6,713 nucleotides of DNA from Phyllobacteriaceae bacterium (GTDB lineage Bacteria > Pseudomonadota > Alphaproteobacteria > Rhizobiales > Devosiaceae), in NCBI GenBank assembly GCA_012799265.1, contig JAAZLP010000143.1:1-6713 (forward strand), written 5' to 3'. The position numbers and the translations under genes were made by a program. Of this stretch, positions 1 to 5,795 are shown piece by piece (position 1 is the first letter of the stretch; every line of letters begins with the position of its first letter). The notes under the pieces were generated by a model that made no database searches, was not told the origin of the DNA, and worked only from the letters and a program-made list of their open reading frames with translations.

Positions 1-2
1 AG

Positions 3-1331
3 AACTCGATCGCGCTCTATGAAGATACTGTGGTTCTCACCACCGTGGACGCGCGCATCATCGTTCTCGGCGCCAAGGACGGCAAGGTTCTGCGCGAAGT
101 GCAGGCTTTCGACGTCGAAAAGGGCTACAGCTACACCGTTGGTCCGATTGTCGTGAACAACACGATCATCTCGGCCATCTCGGGCTGCTCGATCGCCGGT
201 ACTGCCGGTGGCTGCTACATCGTCGCTCACGACTTCAACACGCTTGAAGAAAAGTGGCGCTTCAACACCATCGACGATCCGAACAATCCGGAACAGCAGG
301 CCAGCTGGGGCGAAGTCCCGCCGGAAAACCGCTGGGGCGGTACGCCGTGGGCAACCGGTTCGTATGATCCGGAAACCAACACCACCTTCTGGGGTATTGG
401 TATGCCTGCGCCTTACGCCGAGCTCATCCGTGGTTCGGAAACCGGCGACGTGCTCTACACCAACTCGACCCTGGCGCTCGACGCCGATACGGGCGAGCTG
501 AAGTGGTACTACCAGCACCTGCCGCGCGATAACTGGGACCTTGATAGCCCGTTCGAACGCGTCCTCGTTGACGTTGAAGAAGGCGGCGAAACCAAGAACC
601 TGCTGATCTCGGTTCCGGGCAAGAACGGCATCTTCTTCGCACTCGACCGTAACACCGGCGAATATCTCTGGTCGCAGGAAACTGTTGTCCAGAACGTCGT
701 GTCCTCGATCGACGAAGACGGCACCGTCAACCTCAACGAAGAGCTGATCATGTCCGCTCTCGGTGAAGCTCCGATGATCTGTACCTCGGTTTCCGGTGGT
801 AAGCTCTGGCAGGCTGGCGCTTACAGCCCAGTCACCCAGCAGTTCTACGTGCCGCTCACCGAAGCGTGCAACACGACCGAAGCCACCCAGTCCGAATTCA
901 CCGCTGGTAACGCAACCGGCGCCATGAAGTTCGGTCCGCGCGTCCTGCCCGAAGGCATCACCGAGGCTGGCCTCGTTGACGCCATCAAGGTTGGCGTTGA
1001 GAAGTCCGAAGACGAAGGCTGGAAGGCCCGTCAGCGCGCTTCGATGACCTCCTCGCTGCTGGCAACCGCCGGTGGTCTGGTTATCGGCGGTGACGCTGGT
1101 CGTTACGTCAAGGCATGGGACGATACCACTGGCGAAGTGCTCTGGGAGCAGCGCCTGAACGCCCCGATCGGCGGTTACCCGATGACTTACGAACTCGATG
1201 GCGAACAGTACCTGGTCGTCCCGACCGGTTTCTCGGCAGCCGCTGGTTCGATCGCTTCGGCCTTCCCGGAAATCCCGCTGCCGTCCGGCACCGGTAACTC
1301 GATCTTCGTGTTCAAGCTGCCAAAGCAGTAA
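3..1331 (+). CDS. PQQ-dependent (quinoprotein) alcohol dehydrogenase, 5' end outside window
   Basis: This is the C-terminal 442 residues of a beta-propeller quinoprotein dehydrogenase of the methanol/ethanol dehydrogenase superfamily, which oxidises alcohols or aldehydes in the periplasm and passes electrons to a cytochrome c. The frame is open to the window edge (NSIALYEDT precedes the GTG at 30), so the GTG is not the start; family members run roughly 550-600 residues. Seen: propeller repeats such as ALDADTGELKW and AWDDTTGEVLW; GGTPWATGSYDP with the Trp expected to stack on PQQ (nt 348-350); and WDLD, where the Asp at 537-539 matches the catalytic Asp and the Asp at 543-545 is the +2 Asp linked to lanthanide binding in XoxF and PedH. 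The usual GxGNPAPW motif reads GIGMPAPY, with Met where the metal-ligand Asn is expected. Codon use is richer in GGT, GCT and GTT than in the neighbours, suggesting high expression. The family is sure; the substrate is unknown. Confidence 0.93.
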   Translation, partial: NSIALYEDTVVLTTVDARIIVLGAKDGKVLREVQAFDVEKGYSYTVGPIVVNNTIISAISGCSIAGTAGGCYIVAHDFNTLEEKWRFNTIDDPNNPEQQASWGEVPPENRWGGTPWATGSYDPETNTTFWGIGMPAPYAELIRGSETGDVLYTNSTLALDADTGELKWYYQHLPRDNWDLDSPFERVLVDVEEGGETKNLLISVPGKNGIFFALDRNTGEYLWSQETVVQNVVSSIDEDGTVNLNEELIMSALGEAPMICTSVSGGKLWQAGAYSPVTQQFYVPLTEACNTTEATQSEFTAGNATGAMKFGPRVLPEGITEAGLVDAIKVGVEKSEDEGWKARQRASMTSSLLATAGGLVIGGDAGRYVKAWDDTTGEVLWEQRLNAPIGGYPMTYELDGEQYLVVPTGFSAAAGSIASAFPEIPLPSGTGNSIFVFKLPKQ

Positions 1332-1347
1332 GTATCACTGATCTAAA

Positions 1348-1378
1348 GAGAGGGGGCCGAAAGGCCCCCTCTTGGTTT
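1348..1378 (+). terminator. Rho-independent terminator after the quinoprotein dehydrogenase
   Basis: A perfect 10-bp stem (1349-1358 with 1363-1372, extendable by one G-T pair) closes a GAAA tetraloop. It is followed by a loose T-rich run (ttggtttgt). It starts 17 bases after the dehydrogenase stop and ends just before the ribosome binding site of the next gene. The imperfect T-tract suggests partial read-through, which would give much dehydrogenase and less binding protein from one transcript. Confidence 0.85.
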
Positions 1379-1391
1379 GTGCGAGGTGAAA

Positions 1392-2219
1392 ATGTCCCTG
1401 TTCTCCAAGTTTGCCGGCATTGCCGCAGCCGTTCTCGTCACCACCACCGCTGTCCAGGCGCAACTCTTGCCGCAGCAGTTGCAGACGCAGGAACGAGAAG
1501 TTCAGGGAAACAAGATCCGCGCCTGCGTCGACGACTATAGCGCCGGCGGCAAACTCGACCGTGCCATCGCCCAGGCCATCGGCGACGCCCTCTTTCTGGA
1601 AGTCGAATACAAGGAGGCCCTGCGCGGCTTCCCGCTCGACGGAGATGGCTATCTCGCCGAGTTGCAAATCCAGCTGAACAATGACTGCGACCTGTTCATG
1701 GGTGTCGTGGTCCAGCCCAACATGCCTTTTCCGGACTGGGCCTCGATCACCCGTCCTTATGCCGAAGTGCCTTTTGTGTTGGTGACGGACAAGCCGGACT
1801 ATAATTCCCTTGCCGACATCCCCTATGGCCTGACCATCGGCACGTCGCTTGCCAGCCTCGGTGAACGCGTCTTCGCCACCAGCGTCGCCCAGCGCCCGCA
1901 GGACCAGCGCTGGAAGCGTCTGCCCTATGCCGATTTTGAACTCATGACGCTGCGCATGCGCGAGGACAAGCTGGCCGCGATGCTGCTCTGGCAGCCGTCG
2001 CTGCTGCAGCTGGCTGAAACCGATCCCAGCGTCGCCGATCTGCGGATTATTTCCCTCGACCCCGTGCCACAGGCTGTCGTCCCCGTTGGCGCGCTTGTCT
2101 CCACCCGCAACACCTTTCTGCGCACACAGGTCGACAATGCCATTGCCGAGCTGACGGCAGACGGCACGATCGACCAGATCATGGCCGATCTCGGCGTGAT
2201 GGGGTCGGCGCCCCGCTGA
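1392..2219 (+). CDS. Periplasmic solute-binding protein, quinoprotein-associated (MxaJ/XoxJ-like)
   Basis: A 275-residue secreted protein of the extracellular solute-binding family 3 fold. The start is the ATG at 1392: GAGGTG at 1383-1388 is a good ribosome binding site, and an upstream in-frame TTG at 1377 lies in the terminator tail. Residues 1-23 form a signal peptide (Lys6, hydrophobic 8-20, likely cleavage after VQA). Typical family elements are IRACVDD at 42-48 (first strand), NNDCDLFMGV at 97-106, TRPYAEVPFVLV at 120-131 and a hinge-like ADIPYGLTIGTSLAS at 141-155. Cys45 and Cys99 could form a disulfide. Its position behind a quinoprotein dehydrogenase matches MxaJ/XoxJ, periplasmic partners thought to help dehydrogenase maturation or cofactor/electron-partner docking rather than uptake. 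No permease or ATPase for it is in view. The role is inferred from context; a general amino-acid-type binding protein is the alternative. Confidence 0.85.
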   Translation: MSLFSKFAGIAAAVLVTTTAVQAQLLPQQLQTQEREVQGNKIRACVDDYSAGGKLDRAIAQAIGDALFLEVEYKEALRGFPLDGDGYLAELQIQLNNDCDLFMGVVVQPNMPFPDWASITRPYAEVPFVLVTDKPDYNSLADIPYGLTIGTSLASLGERVFATSVAQRPQDQRWKRLPYADFELMTLRMREDKLAAMLLWQPSLLQLAETDPSVADLRIISLDPVPQAVVPVGALVSTRNTFLRTQVDNAIAELTADGTIDQIMADLGVMGSAPR

Positions 2220-2225
2220 TCAGCG
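2214..2225. repeat. 12-bp perfect palindrome spanning two convergent stop codons
   Basis: cgctgatcagcg reads the same on both strands. The TGA of the binding-protein gene (2217-2219) and the TGA of the leftward membrane-protein gene (2220-2222) sit back to back in its centre. There is no intergenic base, so no separate terminator fits between the two genes. Confidence 0.8.
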
Positions 2226-2882
2226 AGTGAGATAGGAGGCCAGGACTGGTCCCAGGTCCGGCCACCAGCCTGCAACCAGCGCGATGATGAGCACGGCATA
2301 GACCGGCACCACGGCGCGCTGGATTTGCTTCCCCTTATGCGGGAACGCAGCAACCAGCAGCATGCCCCCGGTCAATCCGGGCAGCGGCAGGAGGTTGAGC
2401 AGCACCGACGCCATGATGATCTGCTGGGTGGCAACGATGCCCTGCAGCACCGCATAACCAGCCGTCCGCGGCAGCACGTTCGCCACGAATGGCCGGAGCA
2501 AATCCAGCAGCGGCACAAAGGCCAGGGTCAGGATCAGCGACGCCAGCACGATCCCCACCAGTGTCCAGCGACCGCCTTTCAGCGTGTCCGGCTCGATCTG
2601 CTGATAGCGGATCCAGGCGGTGCGGAAAAATACCGCCATGGCCACGGCCGGCAGCGAGAGGTGGTTGAAGGGATTGGCCGAAAATGAGACCTTGTATGGC
2701 GTATCAGGCCGACGCAGGACCTGCGCGAACAGCGTCAGCAGACCGCCATGGACGGCGCAGAAAAACAGCACTCCGAAGAGGCGCGAAAAGATTGCCTGCA
2801 ATGTGAGGTCGCTGAGCAAACTCAAGGCATCATCCCCTGCTGGACCCACAGGGGTTACCACACTCCCCGGCACACGCAACAC
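2220..2882 (-). CDS. Site-2 protease (M50)-like membrane protein, apparently catalytically dead
   Basis: A polytopic membrane protein of up to 220 residues with about five or six hydrophobic segments (about 28-54, 76-90, 107-128, 143-165, 190-208). Its layout matches short M50B site-2 proteases: a His in the first membrane helix, then NPFNHLSLP at 70-78 (the family's NPxxHLDPxG region), then NLLPLPGLTGG at 163-173 (the family's NLLPxPPLDGG). The zinc motif HExxH is reduced to HGGLL (His45; Glu and second His lost), and the LDG Asp is Thr171. It therefore probably cannot cleave peptides and may bind membrane substrates or be a relic. The start is uncertain: GTG at 2882 gives the longest form but has no good ribosome binding site, while TTG at 2825 lies behind GCAGGGGA at good spacing and gives 201 residues. 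It is the last gene of the leftward cluster. Homology is inferred from motif layout only. Confidence 0.72.
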   Translation of the reverse strand: MLRVPGSVVTPVGPAGDDALSLLSDLTLQAIFSRLFGVLFFCAVHGGLLTLFAQVLRRPDTPYKVSFSANPFNHLSLPAVAMAVFFRTAWIRYQQIEPDTLKGGRWTLVGIVLASLILTLAFVPLLDLLRPFVANVLPRTAGYAVLQGIVATQQIIMASVLLNLLPLPGLTGGMLLVAAFPHKGKQIQRAVVPVYAVLIIALVAGWWPDLGPVLASYLTR

Positions 2883-2926
2883 CGCCGCGTCGCGCAGTGC
2901 GGATTGGACGCAGCAGGTCGATGCGG

Positions 2927-3160
2927 TCAGACGAGCTTGGAGAGCCGCTGCCTTGCCTCGGCAGCCATGCGGTCCATGGCAGCGCGGGAAATGAGGTTAC
3001 CAGACTGGACGGCATGATTAGTGCGGATCGCGGCGAAGCCATCAGCAAGCGCAGCCGCCTTCTGCTGCATGGCATAAGCCTCCGCCCGGCGCTCCTTGCG
3101 CCAGGCCGCCTGCTCATAGGGGCTGAGCGTATGAAGATTGAAACGCGTAATCTTCGCCAT
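2927..3160 (-). CDS. Small protein of unknown function, 77 residues
   Basis: I do not recognise this protein. It starts at ATG 3160 with GGTGA directly upstream (tight spacing) and ends at TGA 2927. It is soluble, rich in Ala, Arg and Gln, and predicted mostly helical. It opens with MAKITRFNLHTLSPYEQAAW, followed by a basic stretch WRKERRAEAYAMQQKAAALA at 20-39 and an amphipathic tail AAMDRMAAEARQRLSKLV at 60-77. There is no signal peptide, membrane segment or Cys. It begins 23 bases after the diguanylate cyclase stop and ends 44 bases before the longest form of the pseudo-protease gene, so the three are probably co-transcribed. Believed real because of the spacing, ATG start, natural composition and absence of a better competing frame; the function is open. 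Confidence 0.72.
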   Translation of the reverse strand: MAKITRFNLHTLSPYEQAAWRKERRAEAYAMQQKAAALADGFAAIRTNHAVQSGNLISRAAMDRMAAEARQRLSKLV

Positions 3161-3174
3161 TCACCAAGGGTGAA
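3160..3174 (-). promoter_or_regulatory. Hairpin covering the ribosome binding site of the 77-residue gene
   Basis: On the leftward strand TTCACC-CTT-GGTGAA forms a perfect 6-bp stem with a 3-base loop. The right arm contains the only Shine-Dalgarno-like run (GGTGA) and the A of the ATG. If it folds, it would limit initiation unless a translating ribosome arrives from the upstream cyclase gene. The stem is short and could be chance. Confidence 0.3.
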
Positions 3175-3183
3175 CCGACCGAA

Positions 3184-4374
3184 TTAATGGAAGGTTAATT
3201 GCCCCGTCTGGGCGGCAATGGAGGAAGTAACCCGGTTGCGTCCCAGACCCTTGGATTTATAGAGGGCGTTGTCCGCTTCGGCGAGGAGTTGGCCGGACAT
3301 GCGCTGGGTCGTGTTCACCGCCGCGACCCCGAAGCTGGCGGTCACGAGTTCCAGCGGGCATCCATCCACCACGCCGTGATGGGGCAGGCGGGCTTCGACG
3401 ATGGTGGGCCTGATCTTTTCCGCCAGCGCGATGGCGTCGTCCAGTTCACAGTCCGGCAGGATGGCCAGGAGTTCCTCCCCGCCATAGCGGAAGACGAAAT
3501 GGTCGGGGCCGACGGCTTCGGTGAGAATCCGGCTCACCGTCTGGATGCAGTTGTCACCCGAGATGTGCCCGTGCACGTCGTTGTAGAGCTTGAAATAATC
3601 GATATCGACCATGATGGCGGCGACGCTGCGGTCGCTGCCGTTCCAGACGTCATCCAGCAGGGAGGTCAGGGACCTCCGGTTTCGCAAGCCGGTCAGGTCA
3701 TCGTGCTCGCTCTGGAAGCGCAATTGGTCGGTGAGCACGTCATTGCGGAGATTTTGCAGGAAGGACCGGCGTTCGGCCTGTTCGAAGGAATAGGACACCA
3801 GCAGCAGGAAGGCACCGAAGGTCACGTAGAAGGATACGATGCCGGCATAGGCTACGCTGGCGAAACCACCATTGAGGAAGGTGGTGACGAACTGGATGGT
3901 GAGGATGCCCGCCACGGCGATCATCGCCGAATAGAATCGTGGTCGCAGCAGAACCACGACATAAAGCAGCGTGCTCACCGTGCCGGTCTGATAATTATAG
4001 GCGAAGGGGCTGTCGGTAAAAGCCAGGACCGACATCGGCAGAACAGCGCCAAGCAGGCCTGAACCGACTGCCAGGACGTCATAGAGCAGAGCGCTGGGCC
4101 AAAGGCGCATGGCGATGATGACGCCGATGGCATAGGGCACGAAGATGCCAAAGCGCAGGGAGACGGCCAGGGCCGAGTTGTCGCCCAGCATGTCGAGATC
4201 GCCGAGCGCGGCGAGGCAATAGAAGAACGTGCCGACGCTGACCCAGAGGGTCACCATGGGCAGGCGGTCGGCCAGATAGTTCTTCTGGTATTCCGTCTCG
4301 AAGGGCTCGCTGAAAGCCAGCTTGTTGTTGCGCTCGAGTTCGCTATCAACCCGATCGATCGTTATTCTGGACAC
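3184..4374 (-). CDS. Membrane-bound diguanylate cyclase (GGDEF domain)
   Basis: A 396-residue enzyme that joins two GTP into cyclic di-GMP at the inner membrane. An N-terminal cytoplasmic stretch (1-38) precedes about six membrane segments (near 40-57, 68-90, 95-119, 131-143, 148-168, 174-196) of no named sensor family I can recognise. A short helical linker (197-222) and a C-terminal GGDEF domain follow. Seen: HDDLTGLRNRR at 224-234; metal-binding Asp257 in MVDIDYFKLYND, with Asn265/Asp266 in the guanine-binding region; the catalytic GGEEL at 298-302, a functional variant; and SFGVA with ADNALYKSKGLGRN near the end. The inhibitory RxxD site, which should end five residues before the GGEEL, is absent (Gly289 and His292 occupy its positions), so product inhibition there is unlikely. 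The GTG start at 4374 is chosen because the next Met is residue 40, in the first membrane segment; GGAAGG lies 12 bases upstream. No EAL domain. Confidence 0.95.
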   Translation of the reverse strand: MSRITIDRVDSELERNNKLAFSEPFETEYQKNYLADRLPMVTLWVSVGTFFYCLAALGDLDMLGDNSALAVSLRFGIFVPYAIGVIIAMRLWPSALLYDVLAVGSGLLGAVLPMSVLAFTDSPFAYNYQTGTVSTLLYVVVLLRPRFYSAMIAVAGILTIQFVTTFLNGGFASVAYAGIVSFYVTFGAFLLLVSYSFEQAERRSFLQNLRNDVLTDQLRFQSEHDDLTGLRNRRSLTSLLDDVWNGSDRSVAAIMVDIDYFKLYNDVHGHISGDNCIQTVSRILTEAVGPDHFVFRYGGEELLAILPDCELDDAIALAEKIRPTIVEARLPHHGVVDGCPLELVTASFGVAAVNTTQRMSGQLLAEADNALYKSKGLGRNRVTSSIAAQTGQLTFH

Positions 4375-4397
4375 AGCTCGAAACGACCTTCCAAGTC

Positions 4398-4416
4398 GGG
4401 CTCAATCGGTGAGCCC
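4398..4416 (-). terminator. Small hairpin between exporter and cyclase genes
   Basis: GGGCTCA (4398-4404) pairs perfectly with TGAGCCC (4410-4416) around a 5-base loop, 10 bases after the exporter stop when read leftward. There is no T-tract, so it is at best a weak terminator or an mRNA-end stabiliser separating the exporter from the cyclase gene. Confidence 0.35.
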
Positions 4417-4425
4417 TGCAATGAT

Positions 4426-5037
4426 TCAATGTTGCAATACCACCAAACCAGCCGCTCCGGCCATCATGGCGCCAGCAGTTTTATTGAGACGTCCCAAGGC
4501 TTTCTCGCTGCGGAACATGTCGCGCGCGGCTGCAGCCAGGCCGGCATAGGCGCAGCCAACGATCAGCAGGCAAACCACCACGATGGCGGTCAATTCAAGG
4601 AAGGCAACCGGGTTCATCTGACCCAGCGGCACGACCGTTGGCAGAATGGCCAGGTAGAAGACGATGGTCTTGGGATTGCCCATGGTCAGTGAAAAACCGG
4701 CAAGGAAGGTTTTCAGCGCATCTTCCTTCTTGGGCTTCATCTGTTCGGAGCCCGGTTTGGCGGACCAGAATTTCCAGGCGATGTAGAGGAGGTAGGCAGC
4801 ACCCGCCCAGCGGACGATAACAAAAACAGGCGAGAAATAGGTGGCAATGGCCGCAAGGCCGAAAACGGCGAAAAGGAAATAGACGAGGTCGCCGGCGAGA
4901 ATGCCGAACACCATGGGCATGGCACTCTTGAAGCCGCCCCCCAGTGCGCGCGCAACAATGGCCGCTACCCCGGGCCCCGGGACGATCAGCGCGATCAGAT
5001 AGGCAACGGTGAAGGCGCTAAGAGTGAACAAGTCCAT
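4426..5037 (-). CDS. LysE/RhtB-family amino acid (metabolite) exporter
   Basis: A 203-residue inner-membrane exporter of the LysE/RhtB superfamily, which pumps amino acids such as threonine, homoserine or lysine, or similar metabolites, out of the cell. Length and layout are typical: hydrophobic segments near 4-28, 41-64, 68-90, 112-136, 146-171 and 188-201. The conserved VPGPG follows the first segment (19-23), GFKSAMPMVFGILAGD at 35-50 leads the second, and GNPKTIVFY lies at 120-128. The start is ATG 5037, placed by AAGGA eight bases upstream and by the family's N-terminus beginning right at the first helix. The reading frame stays open 23 codons further upstream, but that stretch is unlike the family. 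The gene is divergent from the ABC-F gene and first in the leftward cluster, 51 bases before the cyclase start. The substrate cannot be read from the sequence. Confidence 0.95.
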   Translation of the reverse strand: MDLFTLSAFTVAYLIALIVPGPGVAAIVARALGGGFKSAMPMVFGILAGDLVYFLFAVFGLAAIATYFSPVFVIVRWAGAAYLLYIAWKFWSAKPGSEQMKPKKEDALKTFLAGFSLTMGNPKTIVFYLAILPTVVPLGQMNPVAFLELTAIVVVCLLIVGCAYAGLAAAARDMFRSEKALGRLNKTAGAMMAGAAGLVVLQH

Positions 5038-5097
5038 GGGCGTATTCCTTATATTGAAATACCTTACGCCCTGCTCAAACGCTATTCCAGAGAGCGG

Positions 5098-5125
5098 TTG
5101 ACGCATCAGCCATACCGCCTATGCT
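5098..5125 (+). promoter_or_regulatory. Candidate sigma-70-type promoter for the ABC-F gene
   Basis: TTGACG (5098-5103) is followed after 16 bases by TATGCT (5120-5125). The -35 box matches consensus at five of six positions and the -10 box at four of six. It would give a leader of about 80 bases before the ATG at 5211. It sits in the 173-base divergent region, and no other clear site was found there. Confidence 0.45.
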
Positions 5126-5210
5126 TGGCTCCATCGCAACTCGACCGGACGGTACCCAATGGATCGCAACCCGACAGCACAGAAAACCTGTTCTGCATTC
5201 GGGGATATCC

Positions 5211-5795
5211 ATGCCTGCTTCCGTTACGATTTCGCGACTTTTCTATATCGGGCCTGACGGCCAGAGCCCTTTTTCCAATCTCGACCTGAGCTTTGGTCCG
5301 GGACGCACCGGCCTTGTCGGCCGCAATGGCGTCGGCAAGACCACGCTGTTCCGGCTGATCACGGGCGAGCTGGCGCCGAGCAGTGGCACCATTTCGGTCA
5401 CGGGGCGCGTCGGTGTCCTCCACCAGGAGGTGCAGCCGAAACTCGACGAAACCATCGCCGATCTCTTCGGCGTTCGGGCCGGCTTGGCACTGCTCCAGCG
5501 GGCAATCGCCGGCAAAGCCGACGCTGATGAACTGGCAGAGGCCGACTGGACCCTGGAGGCGCGGCTGGATGAAGCGCTGGCGCGTCTGTCCCTTGCTGCC
5601 AGCCCGGAAACACCCCTCGCCAGTCTATCGGGTGGCCAGCGGACGCGGGCGGCGCTTGCGGCGCTATTGTTCGACGCGCCCGACCTGATCTTGCTGGACG
5701 AGCCGACAAACAATCTCGACGCGGATGGTCGAGCCGCGGTGGCGCAGATGCTGGCGGGCTGGCGCGGCGCTGGAACTGGCGTCGGCGCAGCATGA
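5211..5795 (+). CDS. ABC-F ATPase, N-terminal fragment (first nucleotide-binding domain)
   Basis: This is the first half of a twin-ATPase ABC-F protein, a soluble family without membrane domains that includes ribosome-associated translation factors and antibiotic-protection proteins. The start is ATG 5211, behind GGGGA at 5201-5205; the in-frame ATG at 5121 has no ribosome binding site and adds residues unlike the family. Seen in 194 residues: Walker A GRNGVGKT at 37-44, Q-loop Gln72, signature LSGGQ at 139-143, and Walker B LILLDEPTNNLD at 159-170. After LAGWRG (181-186) the frame goes wrong and stops at TGA 5793. The expected next element, the SHDR His-switch, is missing in every frame. The fragment therefore holds an incomplete ATPase site and is probably not functional alone. 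Confidence 0.85.
   Translation: MPASVTISRLFYIGPDGQSPFSNLDLSFGPGRTGLVGRNGVGKTTLFRLITGELAPSSGTISVTGRVGVLHQEVQPKLDETIADLFGVRAGLALLQRAIAGKADADELAEADWTLEARLDEALARLSLAASPETPLASLSGGQRTRAALAALLFDAPDLILLDEPTNNLDADGRAAVAQMLAGWRGAGTGVGAA

Noticed and set aside
30..32. GTG as the start of the quinoprotein dehydrogenase
   Set aside because: The same frame stays open to the window edge and the upstream residues are family-like, so the gene begins outside the window.
1377..1391. TTG at 1377 as the start of the solute-binding protein
   Set aside because: It lies in the terminator tail, before the ribosome binding site, and would put charged residues ahead of a normal signal peptide.
2325..3187. Plus-strand open frames of 89-124 codons over the pseudo-protease and the small gene
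   Set aside because: Compositions are rich in Arg, Gln and His with no motif, and they oppose better supported leftward genes.
3199..4062. Long plus-strand open frame of 287 codons opposite the diguanylate cyclase
   Set aside because: It lies wholly antisense to a gene with clear GGDEF motifs, has an unnatural His/Gln/Gly-rich composition and no ribosome binding site; it is a GC-rich shadow.
5038..5106. 23-residue N-terminal extension of the LysE-type exporter
   Set aside because: The ATG at 5037 has a good ribosome binding site and matches the usual family N-terminus; the extension does not resemble the family.
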